DNA from: Kytococcus aerolatus
Lineage (GTDB): Bacteria > Actinomycetota > Actinomycetes > Actinomycetales > Dermatophilaceae
Direction of reading: 5' to 3'
NCBI RefSeq assembly: GCF_900187395.1
Contig: NZ_FYEZ01000001.1
Location: 930,001 to 994,000, forward strand
Length of the DNA stretch: 64,000 bases
A program made the translations under genes and the position numbers. The notes beneath the pieces are model-generated. The model ran no database searches. It was not told the DNA's origin and saw only the letters and a program-made list of their open reading frames with translations. Positions 15,078 to 25,546 of this stretch are shown here, one piece after another. Position 1 is the stretch's first letter, and every line of letters begins with the position of its first letter.

Positions 15078-17324
15078 TCAGCCCTCGGCGGACCCGGCGT
15101 CCGCGGCCCCGGAGCCCAGGCCCACGCGCTCGCGAATGGTCTCCACCAGGTTGAGCGCCGCCTTGGCGATCACCGTGCCGGGCGGGTAGATCGCGTCCGC
15201 GCCGGCGGCCCGGAGCTCCTCGAAGTCCTGCTCGGGGATCACGCCACCCACGACGATGGCGATGTCCTGACCGTCCAGGGCGTCGAGCTCCGACCGGAGG
15301 GCGGGCACCAGCGTGAGGTGCCCGGCGGCCAGCGACGAGACGCCGACCACGTGCACGTCGGCCTCCACGGCCTGACGCGCAACCTCCTCCGGGGTCTGGA
15401 AGAGCGGACCCACGTCCACGTCGAACCCGAGGTCGGCGTACGCGGTGGAGACGACCTTCTGGCCACGATCGTGACCGTCCTGGCCCATCTTCGCCACGAG
15501 GATGCGCGGGCGGCGACCCTCCGCCTCGGCGAAGGCGTCGACGGCCTCGCGGGCGGCGTCGATGTGCTCGTCCTGTCCGGCCTCCTGGGTGTACACGCCG
15601 GAGATCGTACGGATCTGCGCGGTGTAGCGGCCGAAGACCTCCTCCATCGCGTCGCTCATCTCCCCGACCGAGGCGTGGGCCCGGGCGGCATCGATGCACA
15701 GGGCCAGCAGGTTGCCGTCGCCGCGAGCCCCCTCGGTCAGGGCGCGGAGAGCGGCCTGGCAGGCCTCCTCGTCGCGCTCGGCGCGGAGCTTCTCGAGCTT
15801 GGCGATCTGCTCGGCGCGCACCTTGGCGTTGTCGACCTTGAGGATCTCGATCGGCTCGTCCTCGTCCACCGGGTAGAGGTTGACGCCGACGAGGGCCTGG
15901 CGGCCGGAGTCGAGGCGGGCCTGGGTGCGGGCGGCCGCCTCCTCGATGCGGAGCTTGGGCAGCCCGGCCTCGATGGCCTTGGCCATGCCGCCGGCCTGCT
16001 CGACCTCCTGGATGTGCGCCCAGGCACGCTGGGCGAGGTCGTGGGTGAGCTTCTCGATGTACGCGGAGCCGCCCCACGGGTCGACCGTGTGGGTCGTGCC
16101 CGACTCCTGCTGCAGCAGCAGCTGGGTGTTGCGGGCGATCCGGGCCGAGAAGTCCGTCGGCAGCGCGATCGCCTCGTCCAGGGCGTTGGTGTGCAGGCTC
16201 TGCGTGTGGCCCTGGGTGGCGGCCATCGCCTCGATGCCGGTGCGCACCACGTTGTTGTAGACGTCCTGCGCCGTGAGCGACCAGCCGGAGGTCTGGCTGT
16301 GCGTGCGCAGCGACATCGACTTGGGGTTCTGCGGGTCGAACTCGCGCACCAGGCGGGCCCACAGCAGGCGGGCCGCGCGGAGCTTGGCCACCTCCATCGC
16401 GAAGTTCATGCCGATCGCCCAGAAGAAGCTCAGGCGGGGGGCGAACTTGTCGACCTCCAGCCCGGCCTCGATGCCGGCGCGCAGGTACTCCACGCCATCG
16501 GCCAGGGTGTAGGCCAGCTCGAGATCCTGCGTGGCCCCGGCCTCCTGGATGTGGTACCCGGAGATGGAGATCGAGTTGAAGCGCGGCATGTTCTCGCTGG
16601 TGTGCGCGAAGATGTCGCTGATGATCCGCATCGACGGCTCGGGCGGGTAGATGTAGGTGTTCCGGACCATGAACTCCTTGAGGATGTCGTTCTGGATGGT
16701 CCCGGAGAGCTGGTCCTGCCTCACCCCCTGCTCCTCGGCCGCCACGACGTAGAGCGCCAGGATGGGCAGCACCGCGCCGTTCATGGTCATGGAGACGCTC
16801 ATGCGGTCCAGCGGGATGCCGTCGAAGAGCTGGCGCATGTCGAGGATCGAGTCGATCGCCACGCCGGCCATGCCGACGTCGCCGGCCACGCGGGGGTGGT
16901 CGGAGTCGTAGCCGCGGTGGGTGGCCAGGTCGAAGGCGACGGAGAGGCCCTTCTGCCCGGCGGCCAGGTTGCGACGGTAGAAGGCGTTCGACTCCTGCGC
17001 CGTGGAGAAGCCGGCGTACTGGCGGATCGTCCACGGCTGGTTCACGTACATCGTGGGGTACGGGCCGCGCAGGTAGGGCGCCGCGCCGGGGACGGTGCCC
17101 AGGTGGTCGACGCTCTCCAGGTCGGCCGAGGTGTACAGCGGCGGGACGTCGATGCCCTCCGGGGTGGTCCACGGCTCGCGGCCGGCAGCGGCGTCGGATG
17201 CGGACCGGTGCGCATCCGGACCGTCGAGGTGCGTACCGGTGCGCATCTCGGCGGGGGCGCCGGAGCCGGTCTCGGGGGCCGGGATCTCGTGGAACTGCGG
17301 GAAGGTGAACGAGGGCGCGCTCAT
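15078..17324 (-). CDS. mutB: Methylmalonyl-CoA mutase large subunit
   Basis: A 748-aa catalytic subunit that interconverts methylmalonyl-CoA and succinyl-CoA with adenosylcobalamin. The N-terminal TIM barrel includes [37 protein letters not shown] and [15 protein letters not shown]. The C-terminal B12 domain has the base-off signature DGHDRG with D616, H618 and G621, then [14 protein letters not shown] and GGVIPEQDF. The length is usual for the large subunit. The ATG overlaps the mutA stop (ATGA). The pathway handles propionyl-CoA from Val, Ile and odd-chain fats, or supplies methylmalonyl-CoA in reverse. Confidence 0.98.
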   Translation of the reverse strand: MSAPSFTFPQFHEIPAPETGSGAPAEMRTGTHLDGPDAHRSASDAAAGREPWTTPEGIDVPPLYTSADLESVDHLGTVPGAAPYLRGPYPTMYVNQPWTIRQYAGFSTAQESNAFYRRNLAAGQKGLSVAFDLATHRGYDSDHPRVAGDVGMAGVAIDSILDMRQLFDGIPLDRMSVSMTMNGAVLPILALYVVAAEEQGVRQDQLSGTIQNDILKEFMVRNTYIYPPEPSMRIISDIFAHTSENMPRFNSISISGYHIQEAGATQDLELAYTLADGVEYLRAGIEAGLEVDKFAPRLSFFWAIGMNFAMEVAKLRAARLLWARLVREFDPQNPKSMSLRTHSQTSGWSLTAQDVYNNVVRTGIEAMAATQGHTQSLHTNALDEAIALPTDFSARIARNTQLLLQQESGTTHTVDPWGGSAYIEKLTHDLAQRAWAHIQEVEQAGGMAKAIEAGLPKLRIEEAAARTQARLDSGRQALVGVNLYPVDEDEPIEILKVDNAKVRAEQIAKLEKLRAERDEEACQAALRALTEGARGDGNLLALCIDAARAHASVGEMSDAMEEVFGRYTAQIRTISGVYTQEAGQDEHIDAAREAVDAFAEAEGRRPRILVAKMGQDGHDRGQKVVSTAYADLGFDVDVGPLFQTPEEVARQAVEADVHVVGVSSLAAGHLTLVPALRSELDALDGQDIAIVVGGVIPEQDFEELRAAGADAIYPPGTVIAKAALNLVETIRERVGLGSGAADAGSAEG

Positions 17325-19345
17325 CGGGCGACTCCCATCTGGTCGAGGAGCTGCGTGAGGAAGGCGATGACATCGCCTCCGGTGGCGATGGCCGAGTCCA
17401 CGGAGGACCCCGCCCCGCCGAGCTCTGCGGGCTTGCCGGCCAGGGCCACGTGACCGATCCCGGCGGCGCGCAGCGCGTCGGCCACGGCCCCACCGTGCTC
17501 GGTGTTGGTGGCCGGGGCGGCGGCGATGACGGCGGCGGCGGGGGTCTCGTCCTCGCCGAAGGCGTTCTGCAGGGCGGCGTCGACACCGGCCGCGTCGGCC
17601 GTCTCCACGAGGACCGGCTCGATGCCGGCCACGAGGAGGACGTTGGCGGCGAAGGTCTCGCGCGGGCTGAAGTCCTTGCGGGCACCGACGCAGACCAGCG
17701 CGGCCCGCGGGGCGGCTCCGGCCAGCGCGGCGGCGGCCGAGCGGTCGCGCAGCACCTCGAAGGGCAGCGCGTCGTGGGAGCGCGGCAGCGCACCCTCGGG
17801 CAGCTCCACCTCCGGGCGCGGACGACGCTCCAGCGGCTCCTCGCCGGCCATCGGGAACTGCGAGACGCCGGTGACGGACAGCTCACGGGTGGCGAGGCGC
17901 TCGGTGCGCATCTCCTCCACGGCGGCCACGTTCTTGGCGAGCAGCTCGCGGGCGGTCACCGCCTCCATGCCGCCGGCGGCCTCGAGGCCCTGCACGTACG
18001 CCCAGGCGAGGCGCACGTAGTGGTCGGTGAGGGCCTCGACGAAGTAGGCACCGCCGGCCGGGTCGGTCACGGCACCGATGTGGGACTCCGCGGCCAGCAC
18101 GGTCTGCGTGTTGCGGGCCACGCGGCGGCTGTGGGCGTCCGGCAGCCCGGCGGCGGTGTCGTGCGGCAGCACCGTGATGGCCTCGGCCCCGCCGGCGGCG
18201 GCGGCGAAGCAGGCGATGGTGCTGCGCAGGATGTTCACGCTCGGGTCGTCGCGGGTGATCATCCGGCGGCCGGTCACGGCGTGCTGCCGGGCGGCGGCCA
18301 CGGCCGGCTCCAGGTGCCACTCGGCACCCTCGGCGCGGGCCACCTGCCCGGCCACGTGCGCCCAGAGGCGGCGGGTCGCGCGCAGGCGGGCGATGGTCGG
18401 GAACTGCTGCTGCGTCGCCGAGACGCGGAACTCCACCAGGCGGAAGGCGTCCCGGGCGGCGATGCCGGCTTCCACGAGGAGGCGGACGGTGGCGATGCCG
18501 GTGGCGATGGCGGCCGCGATCTCCTGGACGTGCGAGGCGCCGGCCTCGTGCCAGGGCAGGGTGTCGACGGTGATCGCGCGCATCGGGGCGAGCTCGCGCC
18601 CCTCGGCCAGCTCGAGGGCCGCCCGCACGATCGCGAGGGTGTCCTCGTCGAGCGTGACCGGACCCTCGTGGCCCTCCAGGGCGCCGTGACCCACCGGGTC
18701 CAGGCCGAAGGAGCCCTGGGTGGCGGCCTCGGGAGCCTGGGTGAGCAGGTCCTTGCCCGCGAGCGCCTCCTGCAGCGCCCGGGCGGCGGCGAGGGAGTCG
18801 GCCCGACCGGTCGGGGAGCCCAGCGAGATCGGGGCCAGGTCGGTGAGGACCGGCTCGACGGCGCGGGCGATGTCCTCCGCGGCGAGACCGGCGGCGCCCA
18901 CCACGAGGTGGACCGAGCTCACGCCGTGCTCCAGGTCGGCGCTGACCGCCTCGGCGGTGGCGGCGGCGTCGGGGTCGTCGAACGCCTGGCGGACGTCCCA
19001 GGGCAGGTCGGCGGGGCGGAGGGCGCCACCGCGGGTGTAGGGGAACTCGCCCGGCGCCTCGGTGGGCATCGACGGGGCGGTCCCTTCGTCGTAGAGCGGC
19101 TCCACGACGAAGTCGTCCAGGGTGCGGGTGCGCAGCACGTCGAGGGCAGCCTCGAGATCGAGCTGGCGGTCCTCGGGCCGGCCGCGGTTGACCACCTTGG
19201 CAGCGGACTCGGTCCACTGCTCCAGGGTGCGGGGCTCGAAGCCCTCGGCCAGAGCGATGCGGGCCTCCCCCACGTCGGCCGGCGGCGCGGCAGCGCCCTC
19301 GGCCTCCCCGGTGGCCGGGACGGCGTGGTCGGTGGCGTCGCTCAT
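17321..19345 (-). CDS. mutA: Methylmalonyl-CoA mutase small subunit
   Basis: A 674-aa structural subunit homologous to the large chain but lacking the B12 ligand histidine motif. It keeps the barrel segments ([100 protein letters not shown]) and an eroded C-terminal Rossmann domain. First gene of the mutA-mutB-meaB operon. A TATCCT hexamer inside the dyad region 19382-19393, about 40 bases upstream, is a possible -10. The N-terminal 25 residues are Ala/Pro/Gly-rich and variable. Confidence 0.96.
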   Translation of the reverse strand: MSDATDHAVPATGEAEGAAAPPADVGEARIALAEGFEPRTLEQWTESAAKVVNRGRPEDRQLDLEAALDVLRTRTLDDFVVEPLYDEGTAPSMPTEAPGEFPYTRGGALRPADLPWDVRQAFDDPDAAATAEAVSADLEHGVSSVHLVVGAAGLAAEDIARAVEPVLTDLAPISLGSPTGRADSLAAARALQEALAGKDLLTQAPEAATQGSFGLDPVGHGALEGHEGPVTLDEDTLAIVRAALELAEGRELAPMRAITVDTLPWHEAGASHVQEIAAAIATGIATVRLLVEAGIAARDAFRLVEFRVSATQQQFPTIARLRATRRLWAHVAGQVARAEGAEWHLEPAVAAARQHAVTGRRMITRDDPSVNILRSTIACFAAAAGGAEAITVLPHDTAAGLPDAHSRRVARNTQTVLAAESHIGAVTDPAGGAYFVEALTDHYVRLAWAYVQGLEAAGGMEAVTARELLAKNVAAVEEMRTERLATRELSVTGVSQFPMAGEEPLERRPRPEVELPEGALPRSHDALPFEVLRDRSAAAALAGAAPRAALVCVGARKDFSPRETFAANVLLVAGIEPVLVETADAAGVDAALQNAFGEDETPAAAVIAAAPATNTEHGGAVADALRAAGIGHVALAGKPAELGGAGSSVDSAIATGGDVIAFLTQLLDQMGVAR

Positions 19346-19435
19346 GGACTCGCTCCCTCGGTGGTGTGGCGTGCGCTACAGATCCTCAGGATAGTTGGCA
19401 CCCCGACCGGGCCCGCGTCCGCCCGCTCCCGGGCC

Positions 19436-21229
19436 TCAGCGCGGTGTCGGCAGGGCCGGGCGCAGGGTGGGCAGCCCGCTCTCCAGCCGGAGCAGCACGT
19501 GCAGGTCCAGCGAACGACCGGGCTGCCGCCACTCGGGGCCGAGCAGCCGGTCCACGACGGCCAGCCGCTGGTAGACGGTGTTGACGTGCACCGAGAGCGC
19601 GGCCGCGGCCCGGCTCGGGCTGCGCCCGGCGTCCAGATAGGCCTGCATGGTGGCCAGCAGGGGCACCCCGCGCTGCTGCTCCTCGACCTGCACGGGGCCG
19701 AGCTCCCGCTCGACCTCCGCCCGCAGCCCGTCGCGCCCCAGCTCGGTGAGCAGGAGCCGGTGGATGCCCAGGTGCCGCCGGGTGGCCACCATCGGACCGT
19801 CGTCGAGCACCTTGAGCGCCAGCAGCACCTCGCTCGCCTCGGTGTGCGCGGCCGGCAGCCCCCGCTCGGCCGGCACCGGTCCCGCCACACCAGCAGTGAC
19901 CCCGGCGGCCCGCAGGGTGGCGGCCAGCTTCTCGGGATCCCCCGGCGAGACCACCAGGGCGTCGCGGTGGTGCCGCACCACGACCGCCTCGGTCGGCAGC
20001 CCCTCCACCCAGGCGGGGTGACCGGTAACGGCTGCTCCCCGGCCGGCGACGACCGCCACGGAGTACTCGCCCGTGGGGTCCAGGCCCGCCAGGCGCAGCT
20101 CCCGGGTCCGGGGCTCGGCGTCGGGCGGGGCCGTGACCAGCTCGATGAGGCGCAGGTCCCGGGCGCGGCCCGTCGCCTCGGTGGCCGCCTCGTGGGCCAC
20201 GGCCGCCAGCGCCACCGTCGGGGCGGCCCGGTCGAGGGCGATCCGGCCGGCCTCGGAGACCTCCTCACGGCCGAGGACCAGCCAACCGAGCACCCGCTGT
20301 GCCGCGACGACGGGACTGGACACCGGGGGCAGCTCGGGGTCGGGCTCCCCGACCCGGTGCCGCACGAAGCGCACCGGGGAACCGACCGCGCTGCTGACCT
20401 CCGCCAGCAGCTCGGTGATCCCCCCGCCCCGCAGCACCACCTCCCGCAGGCGGTCGTCCCAGTGCAGGGCGTGGGCGAGCCGCTCGGAGCGGTGGTCGAG
20501 CTCCTCCAGGGTGGCCTCCAGCTGCGCCAGCCGGCGCGCGTTGTCCACCGCGATCCCGGCGTGGGCGGCCAGGGCGGAGAGGAGCGTGACCTCCTCCTCA
20601 GAGAAGTCGCGGGGCAGTCGGTCGGCGGCGAACAGGGCTCCGATGACCCGGCCGCGCACCGTCAACGGCGCACCGAGGGTGCCGTGCATGTGCTCGGCGC
20701 TCGCCGCCGCGTCGGCCTCCGGGGCGCGCACGAAGGTCGTGTCCGCCTGGTAGTCGTGCGACCAGCGGGGGCGGGCGTTGCGCATGATCCAGCCCATGAC
20801 CCCGCTCTCGAGGTCGAGCTCCACCCCGACCAGCTCCGGGGTGAGCGCCCCGTCGGTCACCTCGATGCGGAGGCAGTCCCGTCCCCTGTCGTCCGTGCGG
20901 GCCAGGGCCAGGTAGGCGAGGTCGACGCGCAGCAGGTGCCGGGCCCGGGTCACGATCTCCGGCAGGAGCTCGGTCGGCGAGCGCATGCCGAGGAGGTGCC
21001 CGGCGATGTCGTTGAGGGCCGCCAGCTCCCCGGCCCGGCGGGAGCGTTCCTGCAGCAGGGCCTTGACCTGGAGGGCCTGACCGGCCTGACGTGCCCCCTC
21101 CGACCCCAGCTCCTGCCCGTGTCGCAGGAGCTCCTCCACCGGGACACCCCGCAGGAGCAGCTCGAGCCAGCGCGCGCCCGCCCCCTTGGTGGTCGGATCC
21201 TCCATCGACTGCCCTGGATGCTGTGTCAT
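19436..21229 (-). CDS. GAF-domain PucR/CdaR-type transcriptional regulator
   Basis: A 597-aa regulator. After a coiled-coil-like N-terminus comes a GAF domain (about residues 80-235: LNDIAGHLLGMRSPTELLPEIVTRARHLL...GTLGAPLTVRGRVIGALFAADR). A middle GGDEF-like/CdaR region follows, and the C-terminus holds the PucR helix-turn-helix: LLATMQAYLDAGRSPSRAAAALSVHVNTVYQRLAVVDRLLG. It is divergent from an MFS transporter and FAD oxidoreductase operon and most likely activates it in response to the carboxylate substrate. I choose ATG 21229; CACAAT lies six bases upstream. An earlier in-frame GTG exists at 21259. Confidence 0.88.
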   Translation of the reverse strand: MTQHPGQSMEDPTTKGAGARWLELLLRGVPVEELLRHGQELGSEGARQAGQALQVKALLQERSRRAGELAALNDIAGHLLGMRSPTELLPEIVTRARHLLRVDLAYLALARTDDRGRDCLRIEVTDGALTPELVGVELDLESGVMGWIMRNARPRWSHDYQADTTFVRAPEADAAASAEHMHGTLGAPLTVRGRVIGALFAADRLPRDFSEEEVTLLSALAAHAGIAVDNARRLAQLEATLEELDHRSERLAHALHWDDRLREVVLRGGGITELLAEVSSAVGSPVRFVRHRVGEPDPELPPVSSPVVAAQRVLGWLVLGREEVSEAGRIALDRAAPTVALAAVAHEAATEATGRARDLRLIELVTAPPDAEPRTRELRLAGLDPTGEYSVAVVAGRGAAVTGHPAWVEGLPTEAVVVRHHRDALVVSPGDPEKLAATLRAAGVTAGVAGPVPAERGLPAAHTEASEVLLALKVLDDGPMVATRRHLGIHRLLLTELGRDGLRAEVERELGPVQVEEQQRGVPLLATMQAYLDAGRSPSRAAAALSVHVNTVYQRLAVVDRLLGPEWRQPGRSLDLHVLLRLESGLPTLRPALPTPR

Positions 21230-21242
21230 CACCACATTGTGA
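21229..21242. promoter_or_regulatory. Dyad TCAC-N6-GTGA in divergent spacer
   Basis: TCAC (21229-21232) and GTGA (21239-21242) form an inverted repeat around CACATT at the start of the PucR-type gene, 78 bases from the divergent MFS gene. It may be an operator for autoregulation; no test is possible here. Confidence 0.35.
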
Positions 21243-21319
21243 CCCCTCTCGCTGCGCACCTACGTTTCCCAGAACCACCCGACGCCCCGTCGTCGCCCCT
21301 CCGAGCAGCTAGGACCGCC

Positions 21320-22702
21320 ATGAGCACCGCTGAGTTGGACATCCAGGCACCACCTCCCGCTGCCGACCCCGAGCTGGAGAAGCGGGTGATGCGGAAGGTC
21401 TCCCGTCGCCTGATCCCCTTCCTCATCGCCCTGTACTTCGTGAACTACCTCGACCGGACCAACATCGGGTTCGCCGGCCCCAACGGCATGAGCAAGGAGC
21501 TGGGCCTGACGGCCACGATGTTCGGTCTCGCCTCGGGCATCTTCTTCGCCGGCTACCTGCTGCTCGAGGTGCCCAGCAACCTCGCGCTGCACAAGTACGG
21601 GGCCCGGCGCTGGCTGGCCCGCATCATCATCAGCTGGGGTCTGGTGGCCTCCGCCATGGCCTTCGTGCCCAACGCGACCTGGCTCTACGTCGCACGCTTC
21701 GCGCTCGGTGTGGCCGAGGCCGGTTTCTTCCCCGGCATCATCCTGTACCTCACCTACTGGTTCCCGAAGCGGGAGCGGGCCCGGGCCACGGCGCTCTTCC
21801 TGCTCGCCCTGCCGCTCTCGAGCGTCATCGGCGCACCGGTCTCGGCTGCCCTGCTGCAGGCCGGTGACGACCTGGTCGGCGGGATGTCCGGCTGGCGCTT
21901 CATGCTCCTCATGGAGGGCATCCCGGCGGTCCTGCTCGGCATCGTCTGCTGGTTCTACCTCACCGACCGCCCGGCCGACGCGAAGTGGCTGGACGACACC
22001 GAGCGCGCGTGGCTCACGGACCGGATGGCCCACGAGGAGGAGAGCACCGGCCAGCGCTACCACTACCCGCTGCGCAGGACCCTGCTCAACGGCCGGATCT
22101 GGGCCCTGGCCTTCGTCTACTTCGGCACCACCTACGGCCTGTACGCCCTGAGCTTCTTCCTCCCGACGATCATCGCCGGCTTCCAGGAGACCTTCGGCGT
22201 GGAGTACTCGGTCATGGAGATCGGCCTGATCACCGCCATCCCGTTCGCCTTCGGCGCGCTGTCGATGGTGTTCTGGGCCCGGCACGCCGACCGCACCGGC
22301 GAGCGCGTCTGGCACCTGGCCGCACCGCTGCTGCTCGGTGGGCTGGTGATCCCCTCAGCCCTGTACATGAGCTCGCCCTTCACCGCGATGGTGGCCGTCA
22401 CGATCGTCTGCGTGTGCATCTGCGGCGCCCTGCCGAACTTCTGGCCGCTGCCGACCCGCTTCCTCTCCGGGGCCGCTGCCGCCGCCGGGGTCGCGCTCAT
22501 CAACTCGGTCGGCAACGCGAGCGGCTTCGTGGCGCCCTACGTCACCGGCTACCTCGCCGACCTCACCGGCACCCAGAACGCCGCGATGTGGGTGCTGGGC
22601 GCCATGATGATCGCCGCCGCCCTGATCGTCCTCGCCCTCAAGGGGGCGCCCGCCGCCGACGACGAGACCGTCGTGGAGACCGACCTCGAAGGAGCCCGCT
22701 GA
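21320..22702 (+). CDS. MFS transporter, anion:cation symporter (ACS) type
   Basis: A 460-aa transporter with twelve predicted membrane segments. The start of helix 1, RRLIPFLIALYFVNYLDRTNIGFA, is diagnostic of the ACS group (GudP, phthalate and tartrate carriers). GYLLLEVPSNLALHKYGARRWLARIII and RFALGVAEAGFFPGIILYLTYWFPKRERARA are also typical. These carriers import small carboxylates with protons. It overlaps the FAD oxidoreductase gene by one base (TGATG), so the operon probably imports and oxidises a 2-hydroxy acid such as lactate, glycolate or a sugar acid; the exact substrate is inferred. Confidence 0.92.
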   Translation: MSTAELDIQAPPPAADPELEKRVMRKVSRRLIPFLIALYFVNYLDRTNIGFAGPNGMSKELGLTATMFGLASGIFFAGYLLLEVPSNLALHKYGARRWLARIIISWGLVASAMAFVPNATWLYVARFALGVAEAGFFPGIILYLTYWFPKRERARATALFLLALPLSSVIGAPVSAALLQAGDDLVGGMSGWRFMLLMEGIPAVLLGIVCWFYLTDRPADAKWLDDTERAWLTDRMAHEEESTGQRYHYPLRRTLLNGRIWALAFVYFGTTYGLYALSFFLPTIIAGFQETFGVEYSVMEIGLITAIPFAFGALSMVFWARHADRTGERVWHLAAPLLLGGLVIPSALYMSSPFTAMVAVTIVCVCICGALPNFWPLPTRFLSGAAAAAGVALINSVGNASGFVAPYVTGYLADLTGTQNAAMWVLGAMMIAAALIVLALKGAPAADDETVVETDLEGAR

Positions 22703-24153
22703 TGACGGCACCCACCCCGAACACCCCGCACGACCCGCAGGAGCGCCTGGCGCTCCTGGAGGCCGAGCTCGCCCCGCAGCTCCCCCCCGGCGCGATGACC
22801 GCCGACGCGGACATCCTCCAGACCTACTCGGCCGACCGCGCCATCCAGTGCGAGGCGGAGGGGGCGGCCGTCCTGGTGCGGGCCGCCTCCACCGAGGACG
22901 TACAGGCGGTGATGCGCTTCGCCTCGGCCCACGGCATCCCGGTGGTGCCGCAGGGTGCGCGCACCGGGATCTCCGGCGGCGCGAACGCCGTGGCCGGCTG
23001 CATCCTGCTGAGCGTGGAGAAGATGGCCGAGGTGCTGGGGGTGAACACGGCCGAGCGGACGGTCACCGTGCAACCCGGCATCATCAACCAGCAGCTCAAG
23101 GACCACCTGCGTCCCTACGGTCTGAGCTACCCGCCGGACCCGGGCTCCGTGAACATCTCCAGCATCGGCGGCAACATCGCCACGAACGCCGGCGGCCTGT
23201 GCTGCGTGAAGTACGGCGTCACGAAGGACTACGTGCGCCAGCTCAAGGTGGTGCTCGCGGACGGCTCGCTGGCCACCCTGGGGCCGCGCACCGCCAAGGG
23301 CGTGGCGGGTCTGGACCTGCGCGGCTTGTTCATCGGCTCCGAGGGGACCCTCGGCATCGTCGTGGAGGCCACCCTCCGCCTGGTGCCGCTGCTGGCGGAG
23401 CCGCTCACCGCCGTGGCGACCTTCCCCGACGAGGCCACCGCCGGCACCTGCGTGGCCGAGTTCATGGCCCGGGGTGCCCAGCCCTCCATGCTGGAGCTGC
23501 TCGACCGCACGACGCTGTCGATGCTCAACGACTACGGCGACTTCGGGCTCGACGAGCAGGCCGGGGCGATGCTGCTCATGCAGTCGGACGGCTCCGGCGA
23601 CCCGGCCACGGCCCAGCGCGAGGTGGAGGCCTTCGCCGAGGTGGCCGAGTCGGTGGGCGCCCTCGACGTGGCGGCCTCGGACGACCCGGCCGACAGCGAG
23701 GCCCTGGTCGCCACCCGGCGCCTGGCCCACCCGGCCTACGAGAAGTACACGGCCGCCCACGGGGCGAGCGAGCTCATGGAGGACGTGTGCCTGCCCCGCT
23801 CGCGGATGCCGGAGTTCTTCGCCCGGCTGGCCCAGCTCCGGGAGGAGTCCGGGATCGTCATCGCCGTGGTGGCCCATGCCGGCGACGGCAACCTCCACCC
23901 GGCGATCTTCTACGCGCGGGACGACGCCGAGCAGGAGCGGCGCGCGCACGCGGCCTTCGAGGAGCTCATGCAGCTGGGGCTCGACCTCGGCGGCACGATC
24001 ACCGGTGAGCACGGGGTCGGTTCGCTGAAGGCCCGGTGGCTGGCCAAGGAGCTGGACCCGGTCAACCAGCGGCTCCACCTGGCGGTGAAGCAGGCCATCG
24101 ACCCGCAGGGGATCCTCAACCCCGGCAAGATGCTCAGCCACCTGGGCGGCTGA
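22702..24153 (+). CDS. GlcD/DLD-type FAD-linked 2-hydroxyacid dehydrogenase
   Basis: A 483-aa flavoenzyme. The N-terminal FAD_binding_4 (PCMH) domain has VPQGARTGISGGANAV, PPDPGSVNISSIGGNIATNAGGLCCVKYGVTKDYV and the FIGSEGTLGIVVEATLRL block. The C-terminal FAD-oxidase domain has VVAHAGDGNLHPAIFY with the conserved metal-binding histidines and ends TGEHGVGSLKARWL...DPQGILNPGKML. It matches glycolate oxidase subunit GlcD and D-lactate dehydrogenases. No iron-sulfur GlcF partner lies nearby. It is co-transcribed with the ACS-type transporter. Confidence 0.92.
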   Translation: MTAPTPNTPHDPQERLALLEAELAPQLPPGAMTADADILQTYSADRAIQCEAEGAAVLVRAASTEDVQAVMRFASAHGIPVVPQGARTGISGGANAVAGCILLSVEKMAEVLGVNTAERTVTVQPGIINQQLKDHLRPYGLSYPPDPGSVNISSIGGNIATNAGGLCCVKYGVTKDYVRQLKVVLADGSLATLGPRTAKGVAGLDLRGLFIGSEGTLGIVVEATLRLVPLLAEPLTAVATFPDEATAGTCVAEFMARGAQPSMLELLDRTTLSMLNDYGDFGLDEQAGAMLLMQSDGSGDPATAQREVEAFAEVAESVGALDVAASDDPADSEALVATRRLAHPAYEKYTAAHGASELMEDVCLPRSRMPEFFARLAQLREESGIVIAVVAHAGDGNLHPAIFYARDDAEQERRAHAAFEELMQLGLDLGGTITGEHGVGSLKARWLAKELDPVNQRLHLAVKQAIDPQGILNPGKMLSHLGG

Positions 24154-24185
24154 GGGGACCCGGCCCTCGGCGGAGGGAGCACACG

Positions 24186-24231
24186 CGAGGGGCGCCTGCC
24201 CCGGCCGGTGAGCCGGAGCAGGCGCCCCTCG
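24186..24231. terminator. Bidirectional terminator between convergent genes
   Basis: CGAGGGGCGCCTGC and GCAGGCGCCCCTCG pair perfectly, continue through one C-A mismatch into CCGG/CCGG, and enclose an eight-base loop. It sits between the oxidoreductase (+) and MmpS-like (-) genes. Confidence 0.8.
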
Positions 24232-24237
24232 TGCGGA

Positions 24238-25242
24238 TCACTGCTCCTTGGCCTCCTTGAGGTCGGCGGAGCAGCGGGCGTACGGGAAGGTGCTGGTGTC
24301 CTCGTCCTTGGCGTTGCCGCGGACGTCGGAGCCCGAGACCTCGCACGAGACGTCGAACTCCTCCTGGTCACCGGTGGACTTCGCCATGATCGAGAGGGAG
24401 TAGGTGGACTGGTACTCGTTCTCGATCGTCACCGACCTCGACCAGTCACCGGTGATCGTCTCCTTCTGGAGCCGCCCCTGGTCGTCGAACCACGTGATCT
24501 CGGCCGTCTGACCGTCGGACACCGACGCCTTGAGCTCCACCGTGCGCGGCAGGGCCGTGGCGCTCTCCTGCGGCGTGGTCTCCTCGGGGGTCGTCTCCTC
24601 CGGCGTGGTCTCCTCGGGGGTCGTCTCCTCCGGCGTGGTCTCCTCGGGTGTCGTCTCCTCCGGCGTGGTCTCCTCGGGTGTCGTCTCCTCGGGGGTCGTC
24701 TCCTCCGGCGACTCCTCGCCCGGCGACTCCTCGGAGGAGCTCGACTTGTCGCCCCCCGGCATCGCCGGGATGTCGATCCCGCCCGTGGCGAGCTTGAAGA
24801 CCAGGAAGCCCAACAGGGCGATCACGAGGAGCGACAGGCAGCCCACGACCGCCAACGGTCCCATGTCCCGACCGCCACCGTTCCCGGTGGCACCGCCGGC
24901 GGCGTGGGTGGAGGAGTGCCAGGCCGTGCCCTCCGGCTGCGGCCCCCCGTGCGGACCGGTCTGCCACGGGGCCTGCCCCCCGTACGGCGCCTGACCGCCG
25001 TAGGCCCCAGAAGGCGCCTGCCCTCCGTAAGGCGCCTGGTCGCCACCCCACGGTGTGGCTCCGGCCGCCTGCTCGTGGGCGAACGAGTCCTCCTCGTCGT
25101 ACGGCGAGGCGGGCGGGTGCTGCGGGGCGGTCTCGGCGTTGCCGTCCACGGGCCGGGAGCCGTACGGGGAGCCCTGACCGTAGGGCGGCAGGTCGTCGGG
25201 TCGGTCCCCGGGAAGACCTCCGGGGGGCGGGGGCGTGGTCAT
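24238..25242 (-). CDS. MmpS-like membrane-anchored protein with EETTP repeats
   Basis: A 334-aa protein in four parts. Residues 1-125 are a Pro/Gly/Tyr/Gln-rich cytoplasmic tail with PYGGQAP repeats. A single membrane helix (about 128-150) follows. Residues 180-224 are nine tandem EETTP units forming an acidic linker. The last 105 residues are an outside domain with a TAEITWFDDQGRLQKETITGDWSRSVTI stretch and two cysteines, resembling the beta-sandwich of MmpS accessory proteins. No MmpL partner lies nearby. The role is unknown. It is divergent from the SARP gene and shares its regulatory spacer. Confidence 0.8.
   Translation of the reverse strand: MTTPPPPGGLPGDRPDDLPPYGQGSPYGSRPVDGNAETAPQHPPASPYDEEDSFAHEQAAGATPWGGDQAPYGGQAPSGAYGGQAPYGGQAPWQTGPHGGPQPEGTAWHSSTHAAGGATGNGGGRDMGPLAVVGCLSLLVIALLGFLVFKLATGGIDIPAMPGGDKSSSSEESPGEESPEETTPEETTPEETTPEETTPEETTPEETTPEETTPEETTPEETTPQESATALPRTVELKASVSDGQTAEITWFDDQGRLQKETITGDWSRSVTIENEYQSTYSLSIMAKSTGDQEEFDVSCEVSGSDVRGNAKDEDTSTFPYARCSADLKEAKEQ
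24575..24709. repeat. 15-bp minisatellite, nine units
   Basis: Nine tandem 15-bp units encode the EETTP linker of the MmpS-like protein. Third positions alternate between units (ggggtc, ggcgtg and gtgtc forms), giving a partly 30-bp higher-order period. Such arrays can change length by slippage or recombination. Confidence 0.9.
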
Positions 25243-25308
25243 GGTCGTCCAATCGTCTGCTGAGCACTGGGCCGGTCGAGTCTTCCTCCGCATGATGCCA
25301 CCCCGAGG

Positions 25309-25325
25309 ATCCCTCCCGGAGGGAT
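25309..25325. promoter_or_regulatory. 17-bp dyad and nearby related dyad in the MmpS-like/SARP spacer
   Basis: ATCCCTCC, one central C, then GGAGGGAT form a perfect dyad. A related imperfect dyad, TCCCC with GGGGA around CGGGA, lies at 25345-25359. Both are in the 353-base spacer 25243-25595 between divergent genes and are candidate operators. Apart from these and the 25547-25572 hairpin I see nothing else in the spacer. Confidence 0.5.
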
Positions 25326-25546
25326 GGAAAACGGGGAGAACCCGTCCCCCGGGAGGGGATTCCGCGACACCCCGCTGCCGCTCTGCGGTGGCGACAGCGA
25401 CAACGTGCCCCACGACAGCGCAACGACAGGAGGGTCCCGCACGATGGCAGAGCCGGGTGAGGCCGCTCCCCCGGTACGAGTCTCGAGAGGTGCGTGCGTC
25501 AGCTGGAGGGGGCTGACGCGGGCACGGCATCGACCGTCACACAACG

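Noticed and set aside
13887-17453. 1188-codon rightward frame
   Set aside because: It is antisense to meaB and mutB, has no motif and shows the Arg/Gly/His bias of a complementary frame.
17450-22702. Very long rightward open frame antisense to the mutA and regulator genes, joined to the MFS frame
   Set aside because: High GC keeps antisense frames open. Its translation upstream of 21320 is low-complexity Gly/Arg/His/Val with no family motifs, while the minus strand encodes clear proteins. Only the MFS part from 21320 is real.
24575-24709. CRISPR-like short tandem repeats
   Set aside because: Units are contiguous without spacers and in frame, encoding EETTP. It is a coding minisatellite.
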